64,000 bases of DNA from Adiantum capillus-veneris (GCA_014529385.2 CM043945.1:1769312-1833311); one strand, 5' to 3'; counted from the stretch's first letter, positions 21,816 through 35,024 are shown. A program made the numbers and translations. Notes: a model not told the origin generated them from the letters alone.

Positions 21816-23413
21816 TTGATGAGTCCTAAAGAGGTAGAACAGATCAGATACCAAGGGTACTCTATAAGAGATTGGATATTGGGGCAAGGACCTGACCCTA
21901 TTCCAAAAGAGGAACTTCACGAGAAATCTTTTGGGAACAATGTTAAAAAACCCAAACCTACCTCACCGAGAAAATCGAGTGACATTAGAGCCAGTGCAGG
22001 GCTACGTGAGTCACTATTTCCAACAGATTGATTTGAAGGACTTGACATAGGACCAACTCCCAGAAGAGTTGGAGTTGAGCCAAACAGACATGTCAGACCA
22101 GCTGATTTTCAAAAATGGGTCAAAAAATACACTGGATCTGGGGATCCATATGATCACTTAGCTAGCTTTAAGCAGGTGCTAAGAGCAAAACGCATATTTG
22201 ATTTCCACACTCACTCTGAGGGATTTGGAATGACTTTAGAAGGAAAATCTTTGACATGGTTTGAAAACATTCCACCAAGAGAAATCATGGATTTAAATAC
22301 ATTAGCTCAGGGATTTGTGGCTGCATGTTGCAAAACTAGGATCAAACATAACACGGTAGCTCAAATCTATAGCTTCAAACAGAAACAAGGTGAGTTTGTT
22401 AGAGATTGTGCAACTACGATGCAGCAATACATTGCAAGATGCCCATAATTAAAAATAGCAACAGATGAAAGTTTAATGTCATTGTTTTTAGAAGGATTGG
22501 TCAATAAGGAACTTCATGTTATACTGCATAGCAAGAAGCATACGACCCTAGGAGAGTGTGCATCAGATGCTATTGACTTGGGAGATAATTGTGATATTTT
22601 CAATGAAGGAGATGTCCCTAAGGATACTCAAAGCGAGAAAACAGCATCCACAAAACCAACATAAGTGGGAATAGCTGTTGCAGCACTACTTACAACCATA
22701 GAAGACATGCTCAAAAGGATGAACAAAATGATGAATAATATGCAGAAAGCTCCTATGAGAGGACCTGGGCAAGGGATACCTCAACAGGGACAACCACTTA
22801 CGCCGCAAAAATGGTATGTTATTGAGGGTAAATGAAAAAACCATGAGACCAATGAGTGCTATTACCGACCAAAGTATGATGGAAATGTTCAATATGTGCC
22901 TATGAGACCACAAGGACAACCCATGTACAGGTATCAGCTTAATATGGCCCCATCACAAAGACCACCAATGGGTATGGAAAGACCACAATCAGTGTTGGGT
23001 CAACAACCTTCATTTCCTAGACATAATGCAGTGCCTCTAAAGTACATGCATTCAAAAGGAGTCATAGATGAACAAGCTCTAATGCTTGTTACACCTTATG
23101 TTGAGCCTAGCCATCTACTGTAATGATAGAAGGAGAGTGGTATAATTCACATCCACCTTCAATGGAAGAGCGTGTGACTTATGCTATACCAGAACTTACA
23201 CCGATGTACTTTGTAGCTAATCAAGGTGTTAGACCTCCAATGGTAAGACCCATGATTAAGCCAAAGACTAGAAACTGCCATAATTATGGTGCAGATGATC
23301 ATTGGAAAAATGAATGCCCAAAACGGGACAAGAACATTAAGCCAGTTGAAGCTTTTTGTACACAATGTTGCAAAAAGGGAGGACACTTCCCTGAAGACTG
23401 TCCAAAAAATTAG
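21816..23413 (+). pseudogene. Gag of the Tat/Athila-like element
   Basis: Capsid region 22100-22446: GSGDPYDHLASFKQVLRA, EGFGMTLEGKSLTWFENIPP, KHNTVAQIYSFKQKQGEFVRD, the classic Retrotrans_gag core. Stops at 22029 (TGA), 22446 (TAA), 22662 (TAA) and 22831 (TGA). Two zinc knuckles lie near the end: NCHNYGADDHWKNEC (CX2-type with Y/A changes) and CTQCCKKGGHFPEDC. A frame change occurs near 23120. Confidence 0.8.
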
Positions 23414-23608
23414 TTAAACAAGGGAAAAGCAGCGGTGAATGTAGTCCAAGTGATACCTAGTAACTCTTCAAAGTGAACCTCATGTTCCAATCAAAGTGAT
23501 CACTAGAGCCCAAGCTAAGATAAAGAAACATAACTCCTCTGATGAATCAGAGAATACTAAAAATTCCTCGCGCAAAAGATCAAGAAAAGAAGAAGGCAAA
23601 GATATGAG

Positions 23609-24805
23609 ATGAGAAAACAGAAACAAAAGAAAGAAATTGAGGAAAAAGCCAAAAATCTATTCCAAGAAAAAGTGAAAGAAACTGAGGGTGAAACCAAGGA
23701 AACCACAATAAAATCTAGAGGATCAATTGTGGTAGACAAAATTTTTGAGCTTATCAATGCAGCCTTGGAAGCTTTCCAAGCAAGACTTAAAGTATGCCAA
23801 AATATGGGAAACAAATGGAAAAACTATCCTTCTCCAGATATGGAACCATCTAGGCTTGAAGCTTATCAAAATTTGGTAAGAATTACTCAAGAAATTCTAG
23901 AGAAACAAAAACCCAAGCTTGAGAGTATAGCAAAACCTGAGGAGCTTGTGGTAGAACTCCACCTTGAAACTAAAGAGCCAAAACTCATAGTGCCTGATAG
24001 TGAAGATGCTTTAGATGGGATTCCATTTGTGGAGAAAGGTTGGCGAGGACATGTTTGGAAAAAATTGAGAGAGATTAATGATGGGAGCATAACTTTGAAA
24101 TCGGCTTCTATAGAGGAAGTCTGGTTAGACAATTTACCTCCTGATAAAGACATTGATATACAATCCTTGTATGGGATTGCAGTTTTGAAGATTCAGGAAT
24201 GTCTAAAACCATTGACTCTAAAAACACTACCCTCTTACTTAAGAGACAACAAAGATGGGTCCATAGCGTGCAAAACCACTCAGGTAAAAAGAGTAGAACA
24301 GACACTAGAGGTAGAGAATATCCATTCAGAATTGTTAAAAATCAAACCATATTTATGGAATGATTTACAAAAAACTCTAGAGAAGGTAGGAATAACAGGG
24401 CTAATTGCAAAAAATTTGGGTTAATTGAAACATGACTTGGATAATAAGGAGATTAGATCCGTTTCTATGAACAAAATCGAAGAATACTATGAAGGGGAAG
24501 AAAGAAACACAACCCTTCCAATGAGTTATCATGATGTAGAAACCATGGCAATACTGGACAGTGAGGCAACCTTAGCCATAGCCACAAAGCAGTATGGGAA
24601 TTCATGGAGAAAACCAACCATTAGACAAACTCGAATAAAATTACAATTGGCGGATGGACACATAGAAAAATCCCTAAGACTGCTTGAAAAAGTGATAGTT
24701 AGTTTCTATGGAATTGATTATCAATATACTTTTGCAAAAGTGGACTTTGGAAAGAAACTTAATTATGAAATCATTTTGGAAAGGCCATTCATGCGGCAAG
24801 TATAG
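23609..24805 (+). pseudogene. Gag-protease linker and aspartic protease
   Basis: A 271-codon open stretch, Lys/Glu-rich with predicted helices, ends in TAA at 24422 and is followed in frame by the protease. The active site reads ILDSEATLAIA, so DSG has become DSE. YGNSWRKPTIRQTR, LQLADG and EIILERPFMRQ are the conserved strands and C-terminal motif of this protease family, which is typical of the Tat/Athila branch. Confidence 0.75.
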
Positions 24806-26431
24806 CTAATTTAAGATTGTGGAAACAATTACCTGTACTTGAAGCAAGTGAGATCAATCACAAGGGTTAATTTGAAAGATCACAATTATAGAGATGTAAT
24901 GAAAATACCCATTCAAGAATTTGACTCAGTCTCTTCAGCTGAATCAAAGCTTCCATCTTGGTTAAACAAAGATACACCTATTTGAATGTGTGGAGCCTCA
25001 GAAAACGAGAGTTTAAAACGAGAAGAATGTATCTTATAAAGGGATTGCACAGATGAAGCATATATACATAAACCCTTTTTGGAGCATTTGTTTGAGCCAT
25101 TTGAATGGACTCAAATTTTGGTAACAATGGATGTGTGTGTGAATACGTCTATGCCTACTCAATTTTACAATGAGGATGGTTATGACATAATTCCCATACA
25201 AATGATCTCAACCGTTCAAATTGAAGATAAAGTTCAAGAACCCAAGGAATTACTGAAAGCTCAACAAGTCTTTTAAGACCTCTATTATGATGCTACTGAT
25301 GATGAGTTTGAAGAACATTCAGCTACATCCGATGATTCTAGAGAAAAAAAAGAACATGTGAGAGCCCAACTACTCCTAAAAGGAGGATATGAATTTTTTT
25401 TTGACTTTCCAAACCATAAACCAAGAAGACAGAAATGGTATAGAAGGAAAAGAGAAACAAAAAACTTGAAATCTAGACCTATGCCATCAGTTTCTAGCAG
25501 AACACAGTTTTTGATGTAGATAGATGCACATGATTGTGTCAAAGTTAAAATCACGGGTAGATATCCTTCAAACAACAAGCAAGGAACATCAAAACATCAA
25601 GGAAAATGAGAAAGGAAACTCAATCAAAACCTAAGAACCAGGATGATGAATCATCCATGACACGGGTTGAACGAAAGAAAAAATATCAAGAGTTGAAGAA
25701 AACTCTAAAGGAGGTGTATACCACTAAAATGGAAACAACCAAGGAAGAGAATAAAGATGTAATGAGTGTTCCATCCCATTACAGAAATATACTCTCCAAC
25801 ACCAAAAGATCATAGTGGAACAACTTGTAAGGGAACTAAGAAAGCATCGTGAGTCATATGAAGGACCTAAAAATGCAAATAAAATAGATTTAGCCGAACC
25901 AAGATAAGAGCCTAGACCTGCCTACCTTGTGAATGACTTGACTGAAGAAAAAGAAGATCTTTTTCTAAGCTTACTGAAAGAATACCAAGATATCTTTGCT
26001 TGGTCTTATAAAGACCTCAAGGGTGTTGATCCAAAAATTTGTCAACATACCATACCTATGAGAGATGATGCAAAACTAAGTAGACAACGGCCATATACTT
26101 TAATGAAACAATTGCCAAAAATATCAAAGAAGAGATAGAGAAGCTCAAGGAATTCAAATTCATTTATGAAATTGAAAACACAGATTGGCTGTCTCCAATT
26201 GTGGTGGTACCCAACAAAAATGGAAAATTAAGAGTATGTGTCAATCTCAAAAAAGTGAATGTAGCCACCAATAGAGATAACTACCCTCTTCTAATCATCG
26301 AGCATGTTTTAAACGAGTTGTAGAAAAAGAAGCTTACAGCTTTTTAGATGATTTTTCGGGATACAATCAACTTTTGGTTGATCCAAAAGATCAGCATGAA
26401 ACTGCCTTTGCAACTGAATTGAAAGGACAAG
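24806..26431 (+). pseudogene. Protease-RT linker and truncated reverse transcriptase
   Basis: The linker keeps its frame in blocks, for example one ending at TAG 25517. RT begins with LLKEYQDIFAWSYKDLKGVDP (about 25970), a strong Tat/Athila marker, then WLSPIVVVPNKNGKLRVCVN and YSFLDDFSGYNQLLVDPKD (motif A). Two frame changes lie near 26100 and 26320. Similarity stops at 26431, before the YxDD box. Confidence 0.82.
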
Positions 26432-26861
26432 GGGAACTAGTACCTAGGAGTCCACCTCCCAACCACCCACTATATAGCATGGCTCCTAGCCCTTTGCCCT
26501 AGTTGGACTCCCTTTCTACACTGCCTAGCCCGGCCTTGCCCATGTCTAGTCCAACCTTGCCGTTGTCCTTACATTACTCCCCCCTTAAAGAAGAGTTTTC
26601 GTCCTCAAAAACAAAAGTGGGGAACTTCTTCTTAAGAACACTAATGTTTTCCCAAGTAGCATCTTCCTCAGGTCGATCTTTCCACTTGATTAAGGCTTGT
26701 TGACGTACATGATGATGCGTATGTAACTCATGATAGTCGAGAATACGTTTAGGTTCATGCGGTAAGGTAGGAGGTTCAACGATATTAAGAATAACATCTC
26801 GATTTTGCACATTGTTGTCCATTTGCAACCATCTAGTGTATAGACTCCATTTAAAACGCAC
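26432..26861 (-). pseudogene. 3' end of a chromovirus: chromodomain and purine tract
   Basis: On minus, EPPTLPHEPKRILDY, then ALIKWKDRPEEDATWENIS, is a canonical chromodomain with the WK and DATWE signatures. It is followed by FEDENSSLRGE and a stop, then AGGGGGGAGTAATG (purine tract) and about 130 bp of downstream sequence. Both ends are cut: upstream integrase is missing, and the end collides head-on with the RT fragment at 26431. Not the same family as 3578-12256, to judge by the different chromodomain. Confidence 0.75.
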
Positions 26862-26869
26862 ATGAGCAT

Positions 26870-27457
26870 GCTAAATGAGTTATCACGACAAAGATGTACC
26901 TGAAAGAGTACCGCTTTTCACTTTCTATGAAAGTAACTTGCTGTGGGATGCATGCCTAACTTCACCATCCTATCTTATTGCAGTATTAGCGCGAACCACG
27001 ATTAATTTGTCAAACCATGAGACGAAGCTGACTCGACTAGTGCATAGAGGCTACAAGAGGTTGTCAATCTCTCGGAAAACAACTAACAACTCGCATCTAA
27101 CTCAAGCTATACTCAAGTGACTGAAATCACCAAAAGCCAATCGCTCATCGGCAAGCAAATCACATCCGTTACAGCATCAAATGACCTCCAAACGTAGCAA
27201 AACTTCTAGGACAAGTTTATAAGACCTAAGCACACATGCCTATGGTCTCATACCCTACTTCAGGTCAAGTTCCAAAATCGCGATTATTAACAGCAGTGGA
27301 TTTTTGACCTAGTCGTTTTCGACCCAGAATGCATCTAAATGCTTAGCAATGATGCCCCAATACCCTGCCTATGCTTATTTTTTTTATTTAAAACTATAAA
27401 TTCCTAGTTATGATGAAATTAGGCCACAGGTTGGCGACGCCAAAAGCTACAAAATAT
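26870..27457 (-). other. Leader-like sequence downstream of the element X LTR
   Basis: On minus this follows the LTR end. It holds TGGCGTCGCCAACC at 27429-27442, in the position and style of a primer-binding site. Further on is CTAGGTCAAAA next to a TAATCGCGAT palindrome (27276), which recurs in the leader at 36400-37100. It looks like the start of a second, truncated copy of element X. Confidence 0.4.
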
Positions 27458-27925
27458 TGTGAAATGCTTACGTCGATGCGTAGAGCTCTTACTTGCGGTT
27501 GCAATGCAACAAACACAATCGCAATGTGACAACCGGAGAGAGAGTAGGAAGCGTGAGAAGGAGAGAAGTGAGCGCCGTTAGCTCACGTTGTGTATTTCTT
27601 ATCCAAAAACTTATTAAAAACTTACAAAAATTGGCTTTTATACCTTAGCCAAGGTATAAAAGCCTTGCAAACTTATTAAAAACTTACAAAAATTGGCTTT
27701 TATACCTTAGCCAAGGTTTTTGGGTGGTCAAAACTAATAATGTGGAGTTCTACCAAAGCTGGGAAATGACTGGCTGATACAATCTGGAAGCTTGTAGCCC
27801 CCGCTCATTAATTACAAAGTTTATCCGAGAAAATAGGAGTTACAATATTCTCAATTTATCAAAATAATAATTGGTTTACAAAGAGAACTCCGAAAAATGG
27901 TGTCCGTGTTAGCTTGCTACTAACA
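27458..27925 (-). repeat. LTR of element X
   Basis: On minus it runs from TGTTAGTAGCAAG to GCATTTCACA, 468 bp, and is preceded by a purine tract (GGGCGAGGAGGGGAGGAA, 27926-27943). It contains two GGTATAAAAGCC TATA-type boxes 62 bp apart, created by a tandem duplication. The second LTR was not found. Confidence 0.6.
27607..27717 (-). promoter_or_regulatory. Duplicated TATA region, 62-bp tandem repeat
   Basis: 27607-27655 and 27669-27717 are identical over about 49 bp at an offset of 62 bp. On minus each copy holds GGTATAAAAGCC. Between them the sequence ACCTTAGCCAAGGT can fold. This looks like a doubled core promoter of the LTR. Confidence 0.6.
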
Positions 27926-27964
27926 TTCCTCCCCTCCTCGCCCGTGTCGTCCCTTGACACAATT

Positions 27965-30243
27965 TTATGGGCTGAAGTAGTCTTCGGGTTGACGGCTGGC
28001 GAGGCGGTCTTTAAGCGCGTCCAGTGCCTTCTGGTGTCTGATTCTTCGTTCTTTGTTGGGCACTTGCAGAAATTGCATTATGACTTGATTCTTCAGCTCC
28101 ACCAATGAGTAGCCTATAAACCTGGATGTTAGGTTGCTTATCACCGGCGCAAATATTTTCATTCGCCAGGTGAAGAATCCAGTGTAGAAATCTTCTTCAA
28201 AGGCTAGCATAGTATTCGATGGCAGGAACATGCATCTGACGTAGAATCCGTAAAGGACCTCTTTTGAAGGTTGCCCACTTATATCGTAGCGTAAGCCTTT
28301 GTTTCCTTCCAAAAATGAGAGCCATGGGGCTCTTGTTTGCTCAGGCTCATTAAAAACTTGTATACATGTGAGTAGCATCCTACAGATCTTATATAACAAT
28401 GCACATGAGAGATCTGGCAGACTCTTGAAGAAAGACATGGCGCCCGTTAGGGTTTTCACCATGTATTCCTCCGTCGCTTGGCCCCTCTCTGGAGCTGGCA
28501 GCCTAGGGAAGTTGAGCCAGGTTGGCCTCTTCTTTTACAGTGCTTCATGCGCTTGCCATGTCCTTACTCTGGGTACATGACAGAATGTTGGATCTCTCTG
28601 AAGAGCTGCAAGTGCTCTTGTGAACAGAATCAGGTATCTTGGATTCTTGTTCAGCTAGCTTAACCTCCACTTTGGGTGGTCTTTATCTGCACCATCTTCT
28701 TGCATATCCTTGTACAGCCTTTCTTTCACCTGTAATAGTTCTACTTTCATGAGAGGGTACGGCAGGGATTGTTGGTGCCATTGAGCGTTGATCTGATTGG
28801 GAGTGAGTTGAGTGACGTTGACAGAGTGTAAAACTCTCAACTCTCAATCCATAGCGGCCTTCCACTGCTCATCCATCTCTAAGGTGATCTTCTCCTTTAG
28901 TGCGTCTTCTTCAGCTTTTAACAACTGGACCATTGGCATTGTGTCCGCATGTGTGATTTGAACCTGAAAATCCTCAACATCACTCCGCTCTGTTGTGGAC
29001 TGCGTCTCAAACTCAGCAAAAGAGACCGAGGGTATGTCTATCTTGGCGGCTCTGAAGTGCCCTGCCTCTTCCTGCGTGTCTGGTTTTCCATCTCTGAGAA
29101 GTTGATATATATGTTTGAGTTCTGCTATCTCCTTTAGGAGCTCCTCCTCTCTTTGAACCCGCATCAGTGCCAGGTCCCTGCGCTGTGATTGTTCGAGCTT
29201 TAATTCCAATTCTAGGTCTTTGTTTTTCTTTTCAAGTGCTTTATAGACTTTGTCAGTTCCTTTGATCGAGGCTACGGCTGGATTTTCTCTGATTTGTCGT
29301 AAGAAAATGGCCTAATCATTGATTCTCTGTTCAGAATATTGTAGAGAAGCATTGGCAGCATCTAACTGCACCTAAATTTTTTGAGCTGACAGAGAGGTCG
29401 TAAGAAGTTCAATTGTAACTTCTGTCAACTGCTCGTCTTTTGATTTGTAGGCATCAGACAGTTTAGTGAGTAGATCACCCTAACTCCTCCATTTCTTTTT
29501 GTTGCCTATCTCTGGCCAACTGATGTTGTTCTGCTTCTGCCTTCAGCTCTTGCACCTGCCTTTGGAGATTAGTAATGACAGTCATCCTGTCTTCTAGCTC
29601 TCCTTGAAGAGCGTCGATCACCATTTCCAGTTCCTTGTCCTTTGTGCTGGGGTTTAAAGCTGCTGAACGGAGTCTCTCCGTCATTTCCTGCATCTAACAT
29701 GCATATTCATTGACCTGTATTATTAATTCATCATTTGACTGCCACTCTTCCTGTCTTGCCTGCTGGGATGTGCCTGCAGCCTCATGTGTTGCTTCTTGCT
29801 GTGTCGTAATTGCTGGTGGTTCTTGTGTGGAGGTAAATGGTCAGTCTTCTTCTTGGCCATCCTGAGGCTTTGATGCCTCGACAGTTTCTGGCTGAGTAGA
29901 AGTGGAGGGTGTTGTCTCAACCCTTGTTGTCTCCTCAGGTGCCGACCATTCTTCTTTCTCTGGCTTAGTTTATTTCTTATGTGCAGTGGTAGGCTCTTTT
30001 TTTGCATCTACTTCCTTATCAGTTTCTTGTTTAGATCAACTTGGTCTTTTCCTCTTCTGGTTTTTGAGTCTCTTCTGCTGCCTGCTCCGGTTTTGGCTCG
30101 GCTTCTTTTTCCTTTTTTCCATCGGGGTGGTCAGCTTCTTGTGTAGATTCTGTTTGTTGGGTGGACTCATAATCTTTCTCTTTTTCAGGCTCTTCTTTTT
30201 CATTGGTATATTTGCCTGCTAGTGATGGTGGTGGGCTAGGCAT
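27965..30243 (-). pseudogene. Element X ORF, C-terminal half (coiled coil plus unknown domain)
   Basis: Minus frame, N to C: a Pro/Glu/Lys-rich segment (SPRPTSPPPEQQ, EKEEPEKEKDYES), then long heptad-like coiled coils (MTERLRSAAL...LQRQVQELKAEAEQHQ; KALEKKNKDLELELKLEQ; REEELLKEIAELKHIY). A conserved-looking C-terminal domain follows (NKNPRYLILFTRAL, WLNFPRLPAPERG, VLYGFYVRCMFLPS), ending PEDYFSP and TAA 27 bp before the purine tract. Stops: TAG at 28655, 29312, 29372 and 29694; TAA at 28535 and 29970; TGA at 28844 and 29841. Frame changes lie near 29478 and 30030. I do not recognise the C-terminal domain. Its place before a purine tract and LTR says it is the last ORF of the element. Confidence 0.6.
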
Positions 30244-30462
30244 GGGACAGTCTTGTTGTTCCGGAGGTGGTGAGGTGGGTCGGGGAGATCCATGGCTTTT
30301 CTCTTGCTAGCCGTTTCCTCGGCTTGCCTTTGGTCTTCTGCTTCCTTGTAGCTTCTTTCACTTCCTTTAGTTGTAGAGCTTCAGCCTCTTGGTACATTCT
30401 TTCGAGTCCTACTATATGGCGAGCAAATATTTTTGAGCAAGAAAATAACCAAGCGAGGAATC

Positions 30463-30565
<103 letters not shown>

Positions 30566-31278
30566 TGTAAATGACAATGCAATCCATTAAAAAAATCCAG
30601 TTTGGATTGTAGTACCCGTGTGTGATATAATCAAGATAGCCAACAACAATATGGTGAAAAACCATAAAGTGTAATGAGTGAGTAAACTTTGCCACCCACC
30701 CTACTTCATCATCTTTGAAATAGAGCAAGGACATTGTTTTCATTGTAACCAAGCTATGTCTTTTCCAAACAAGACATCAATAAATATTTAGTTGAAAAAT
30801 TGGAATGAATAGCCACCATGTTACAATGGCAGATGCCCATGAAGAGTCATATCTCCAATTATTTTCTTTCCCTTCTCTAGTATGTTTTCAATGACAAAAT
30901 GAGAGCATGTCACATTTTTATATCTTGAAACTTGAGAGAAACAATGCCTGGTATCTCATAAAAATAAAATTTAATAATCCTATCTCCATCTCTTTCTATT
31001 GCTTGTTGTAGCCATCATGTATGCTTACACGGGATGGGTATAGGTAATGGAAGGTAACACAGAAAGGAGATTGTGAGCACTAGCTTTGATTTTTGGGTGA
31101 AGAGCACTAGCAGCCATTCAAGGCAACCTGGACGGCTATGTGCAATTGTTTGTGATAAAAGAGTGCCATCATAGGTCAATTCAGGTCATGTGATTTATAA
31201 TTTTTGGTGTGTGTTAATGAAAATTTTCCCCAATTGTTATATCTTTAGCCATCAGGTTTGGTAAACTTGGAAAAACTA

Positions 31279-31398
<120 letters not shown>

Positions 31399-31993
31399 GC
31401 TCTCTCATCCTTTTGTGATGCAATGAAGAGACGATAGAATTTTTGTAGGGCACCTCATGAAAGCCAACCAAGACTACTCGTGTAAACAAAATTGCCACTC
31501 TTGTTGCATGCAAAAGTTCTCTTAGTAAGAAAATTATATTAGAATATCAACTAAAAGGGTCAAGGACAGAGAAGTCTTCATGCACTTAAAAGTTCAATAA
31601 ATATGTTATCATTGAACAATGCAAATTAAAGGGTAAGACTTAGTCCTCATCACACAACACGGTTACCCAGACAAGACCAATGCCCTTTGTGTCACAAGAG
31701 CGGCAACTATCTGTATTGTAATCATATTTTGTGCGAGTTGAGTAGCCAACTAGACTAGCGCAGCTATAAGGATCTTCATCTTGTCACCCATGCTTAATGT
31801 TCAAATCCACAAGCATTTTGAGCTACTTGAAGTTCAAATGTGGACAAAGGGCTACTCATCCTGGCTACTTCTTGCCTCTCATTGGACAGGTTATTGCGCC
31901 AATGAACGACTCTCGACTCAAACTCACACACATCTTGGCACGTGTGTGACATGACCTCAAACTGTGATACTTATTTGATATAAAATGCAACTA

Positions 31994-32110
31994 CATGTAG
32001 CCATCCACGCTGGCGTGGATGGCTAGAGGCACGTTTCTATTGGAAATTATTGTTTACAGTATCAATTTCCTCTAGCCATCCACGCCGGCGTGGATGGCTA
32101 CATGCATGTT
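31994..32110. repeat. Twin palindromes in inverted arrangement
   Basis: TAGCCATCCACGC and GCGTGGATGGCTA form a hairpin at about 32000-32027 and again at about 32075-32102. The two copies with their flanks (TGTAGCC.. and ..GGCTACA) are also inverted relative to each other around an A/T-rich spacer. The second copy is a perfect palindrome; the first has one central mismatch. Confidence 0.8.
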
Positions 32111-32995
32111 TCTTGTATAAACCTCTCTCTCACTGACTGCATTATGCGAGTTCACAAGGTCTAGCGGAATTCAGATTTCTTTAAGAGCGAGTGTTAGAAT
32201 AAGATTGGAGCTAATCGCACAGCTATAATAGCCAACAGACTGTAGCCCATAGCCAAAAGAGAGCTTGCATACCACGTCAGGCAGATCGGACCAAGTTCCC
32301 CAGCAACGCAACTGATCAACAACAACTCTTACAGAGCTGCCAAGCTGCAACTTTGAGCCGCCAAGTGTCCGTTTCCCTCAGACCATCCTGCAACGTCATG
32401 CCACTCCTGATTAGGAGGTGTCCTGATCAGCCCAAAGGCCAAGGCGGGCATCGAGGGTTAGGTCCTTGGAGGCAACACCATCGGGGCCGGGCTCGCGAGA
32501 TGGTGGAGGCAAGGGTCCTAGTGGGCATTGCTGCACATAGCCATCTTTGTAGAGGAAGAAGAAAGGGGGGACTGATGCAGCCAGCTCCTTTTCCTGCTGC
32601 TGCTTCTCTTCTTCGTCACCCTGCCCAACCACCATTCTTTAGGAAGCACCTGCGCCTGAAATCTCAGAGACTACGTGTGTCTAAGGTGCTGGGCAACGTG
32701 TCAATGGTGTCCTCTTTTTGCTTTTTCTTTTTTGGAGAATTTCCTAGGCTACAACTTTGAAATTGTACACATAGGCAGGGTCGTCCACTCCCAAGCGCAT
32801 GGAGCATCACCCACTCGGAGGTGCTGGAGTGTCACCCAATAAGTTCCCTGCATGCATGTCACTTATGCCTCAGCTTTTACACGGCAATCACGGCTACCTC
32901 AGGTATATTATAGGTACTATGCAATGAAGTAGGTTAAGGATATGCATGTCCAGAAGATGTAGATATTCCACCTTATTAATGTTTGTATGCAAAAT

Positions 32996-32998
<3 letters not shown>

Positions 32999-33083
<85 letters not shown>

Positions 33084-33105
33084 AGAAGAAGAAGAAGAAG
33101 AAGAA
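32999..33105. repeat. (GA)n then (GAA)n microsatellite
   Basis: About 40 GA units pass into about 8 AGA units. Confidence 0.95.
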
Positions 33106-33187
33106 GAGAGTTTTAACATCGTAGAAAACTATCCCAGAGATCTAGTCGACGAGGGGAGTTGTACTCAAGAACTGTTATTCAAGAGGG

Positions 33188-33355
<168 letters not shown>

Positions 33356-35024
33356 CATGTTTTGCATGGTGTCACTTACACAGACGCCCTATATAAGGGT
33401 TGTCTGGTTTCCAACTTACAATAGGCGGACAGACAATCCAGACAATCCTCACCAAGACTTAAAAAAAGTCTAAAATAATTCTCATTAACCAATGAGGTAC
33501 ACTAGGGTAAAACCCCCAATAGCGGAACACCTAAGCTACGTGACAAATTCTTGAGAGCCTTCTGCTCTATTTTGAGCTCAAAAGGGTGCAAAGGAAGGGT
33601 GAGTGTAGCACCTATATGCAGCAACATTGGCACCATAAACAGTCAGACAAAGGCAGAGACCAACGTGATCTAGCAAATCCTATGTATCAAAAACAGGATC
33701 TAGTAGCAAGATGATCGAGGGGGGCAGTTGGAAGAGCAGGAATTGTACCCGATTGATTGCACGGTATAGATCTAATCGCCCCAACCTCTAACCACGCTAG
33801 CATTGGAGATATGTTGTACCTGCTCTATGGTGGAAAATCTATCTTAGCACTGGGGGTAGACAGGTCCTTGTATAGGGGCCCATTTTGTTATTGGCCCCTT
33901 TACCCTAGGTGAGTGTTGGACAAGGGGAAGGGATGGTTGTCAATAGCAAGGGGTCTGTTGAACATGAGACAACAACCATGCTCGAGTAGAAAGTTTTGAC
34001 CACCACCTTGTGTGATAGAGAAAGGCCATGGCAACCTCTTTTATAGGGCCAACTCATACTGAGGATCGTGCAACTGTACTTATATGACAAAGGCTTCAAT
34101 CACAATGACTTGAAACTCTCGTATTAACCTTTATTATCGATTAGTTTTGAGTAGATTCAATTTGTGAGAAATGTTATTTCTTCAATTAATTTACACAGTC
34201 CTCTTGATCACAAATCAGTGTTTCAAAAAAGTGTGTCAACTTAGCCTTGAGCTATTTAGAAATCTAGTACAACTAGCTAGGGGTAGATTGAAACAAAAGA
34301 AAATTTGATTAGATTTTGAAAAAAAGAAGAAGTAAATATAGCTAGAAATACAACTCACTTTGCAAACATTTCCACTTATATACTCCCTTGAAGGGATCTG
34401 TGTATGTTTGGGACACAGGTTTTTCCTGAACCGTTATGAAGGCATGCTATTAGTAGCAGGCTATTGTAAGCAAAAAGCATTATACAAGACTACTATAAAT
34501 CCAAAGAAAATGAAGGTCATGTTTACAACCTTGGTAAGGTTTCATCCTCATTTGCTGGAAGAAATGCTCCATGTGCATCACAATGTGCTACTATCTATTG
34601 TCGTTAGAACTACCACTCTGAGAGTTATCTACTTCTCCCTAAAAAAGTTTCACTTTTAGTGTTGAATACCTCACTCCCTTAGCTACTATGTAACAATTGC
34701 AAGTACTACCCTTCCCTTTCCAACTTTTGCTAGAGAATAGCATCCCAAGAATAGACATATCTCTATCCTTGGTCCTCTTCTTGGCTATAGTTGTGCATTG
34801 ATGTTGGAGAATATAGAATGCTTGAGATCAAGGTTATTCTTATAAAAAACATTTTGATCCCATTGCAGACCATACATCTTTGCATCCACTGACTTTTTGG
34901 AAGCACACGTGAAGTTTGGAGGCTAAAAACATAGATAATGGAGACAATGCACAGGTGAAGTTGGAGACATATAAATAGATGATGGAGAGGATGCTTTCTT
35001 ACTTAATCATGACCTACATCAATT

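Larger units (their letters stand above)
21559..26431 (+). mobile_element. Decayed Ty3/gypsy element (Tat/Athila-like), truncated at both ends
   Basis: Gag, protease and the first half of reverse transcriptase follow in the Ty3 order without LTRs. The left end begins about 110 bp from the FCP1-like ATG. The right end stops inside RT at a junction with another element on minus. Stops of all three kinds and several frame changes show an old copy. Confidence 0.85.

Noticed and set aside
23557-24305. Minus frames rich in Phe/Ser/Leu
   Set aside because: Antisense shadows of the gag-protease region, which has clear family motifs on plus.
28299-28580. Plus frames across 27900-30250
   Set aside because: Shadows of the coiled-coil protein on minus; their Cys/Leu-rich composition reflects antisense Glu/Lys/Gln codons.
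32353-32760. 135-codon GC-rich frame
   Set aside because: Arg/Pro-rich, without motif; GC-rich DNA gives such frames by chance.
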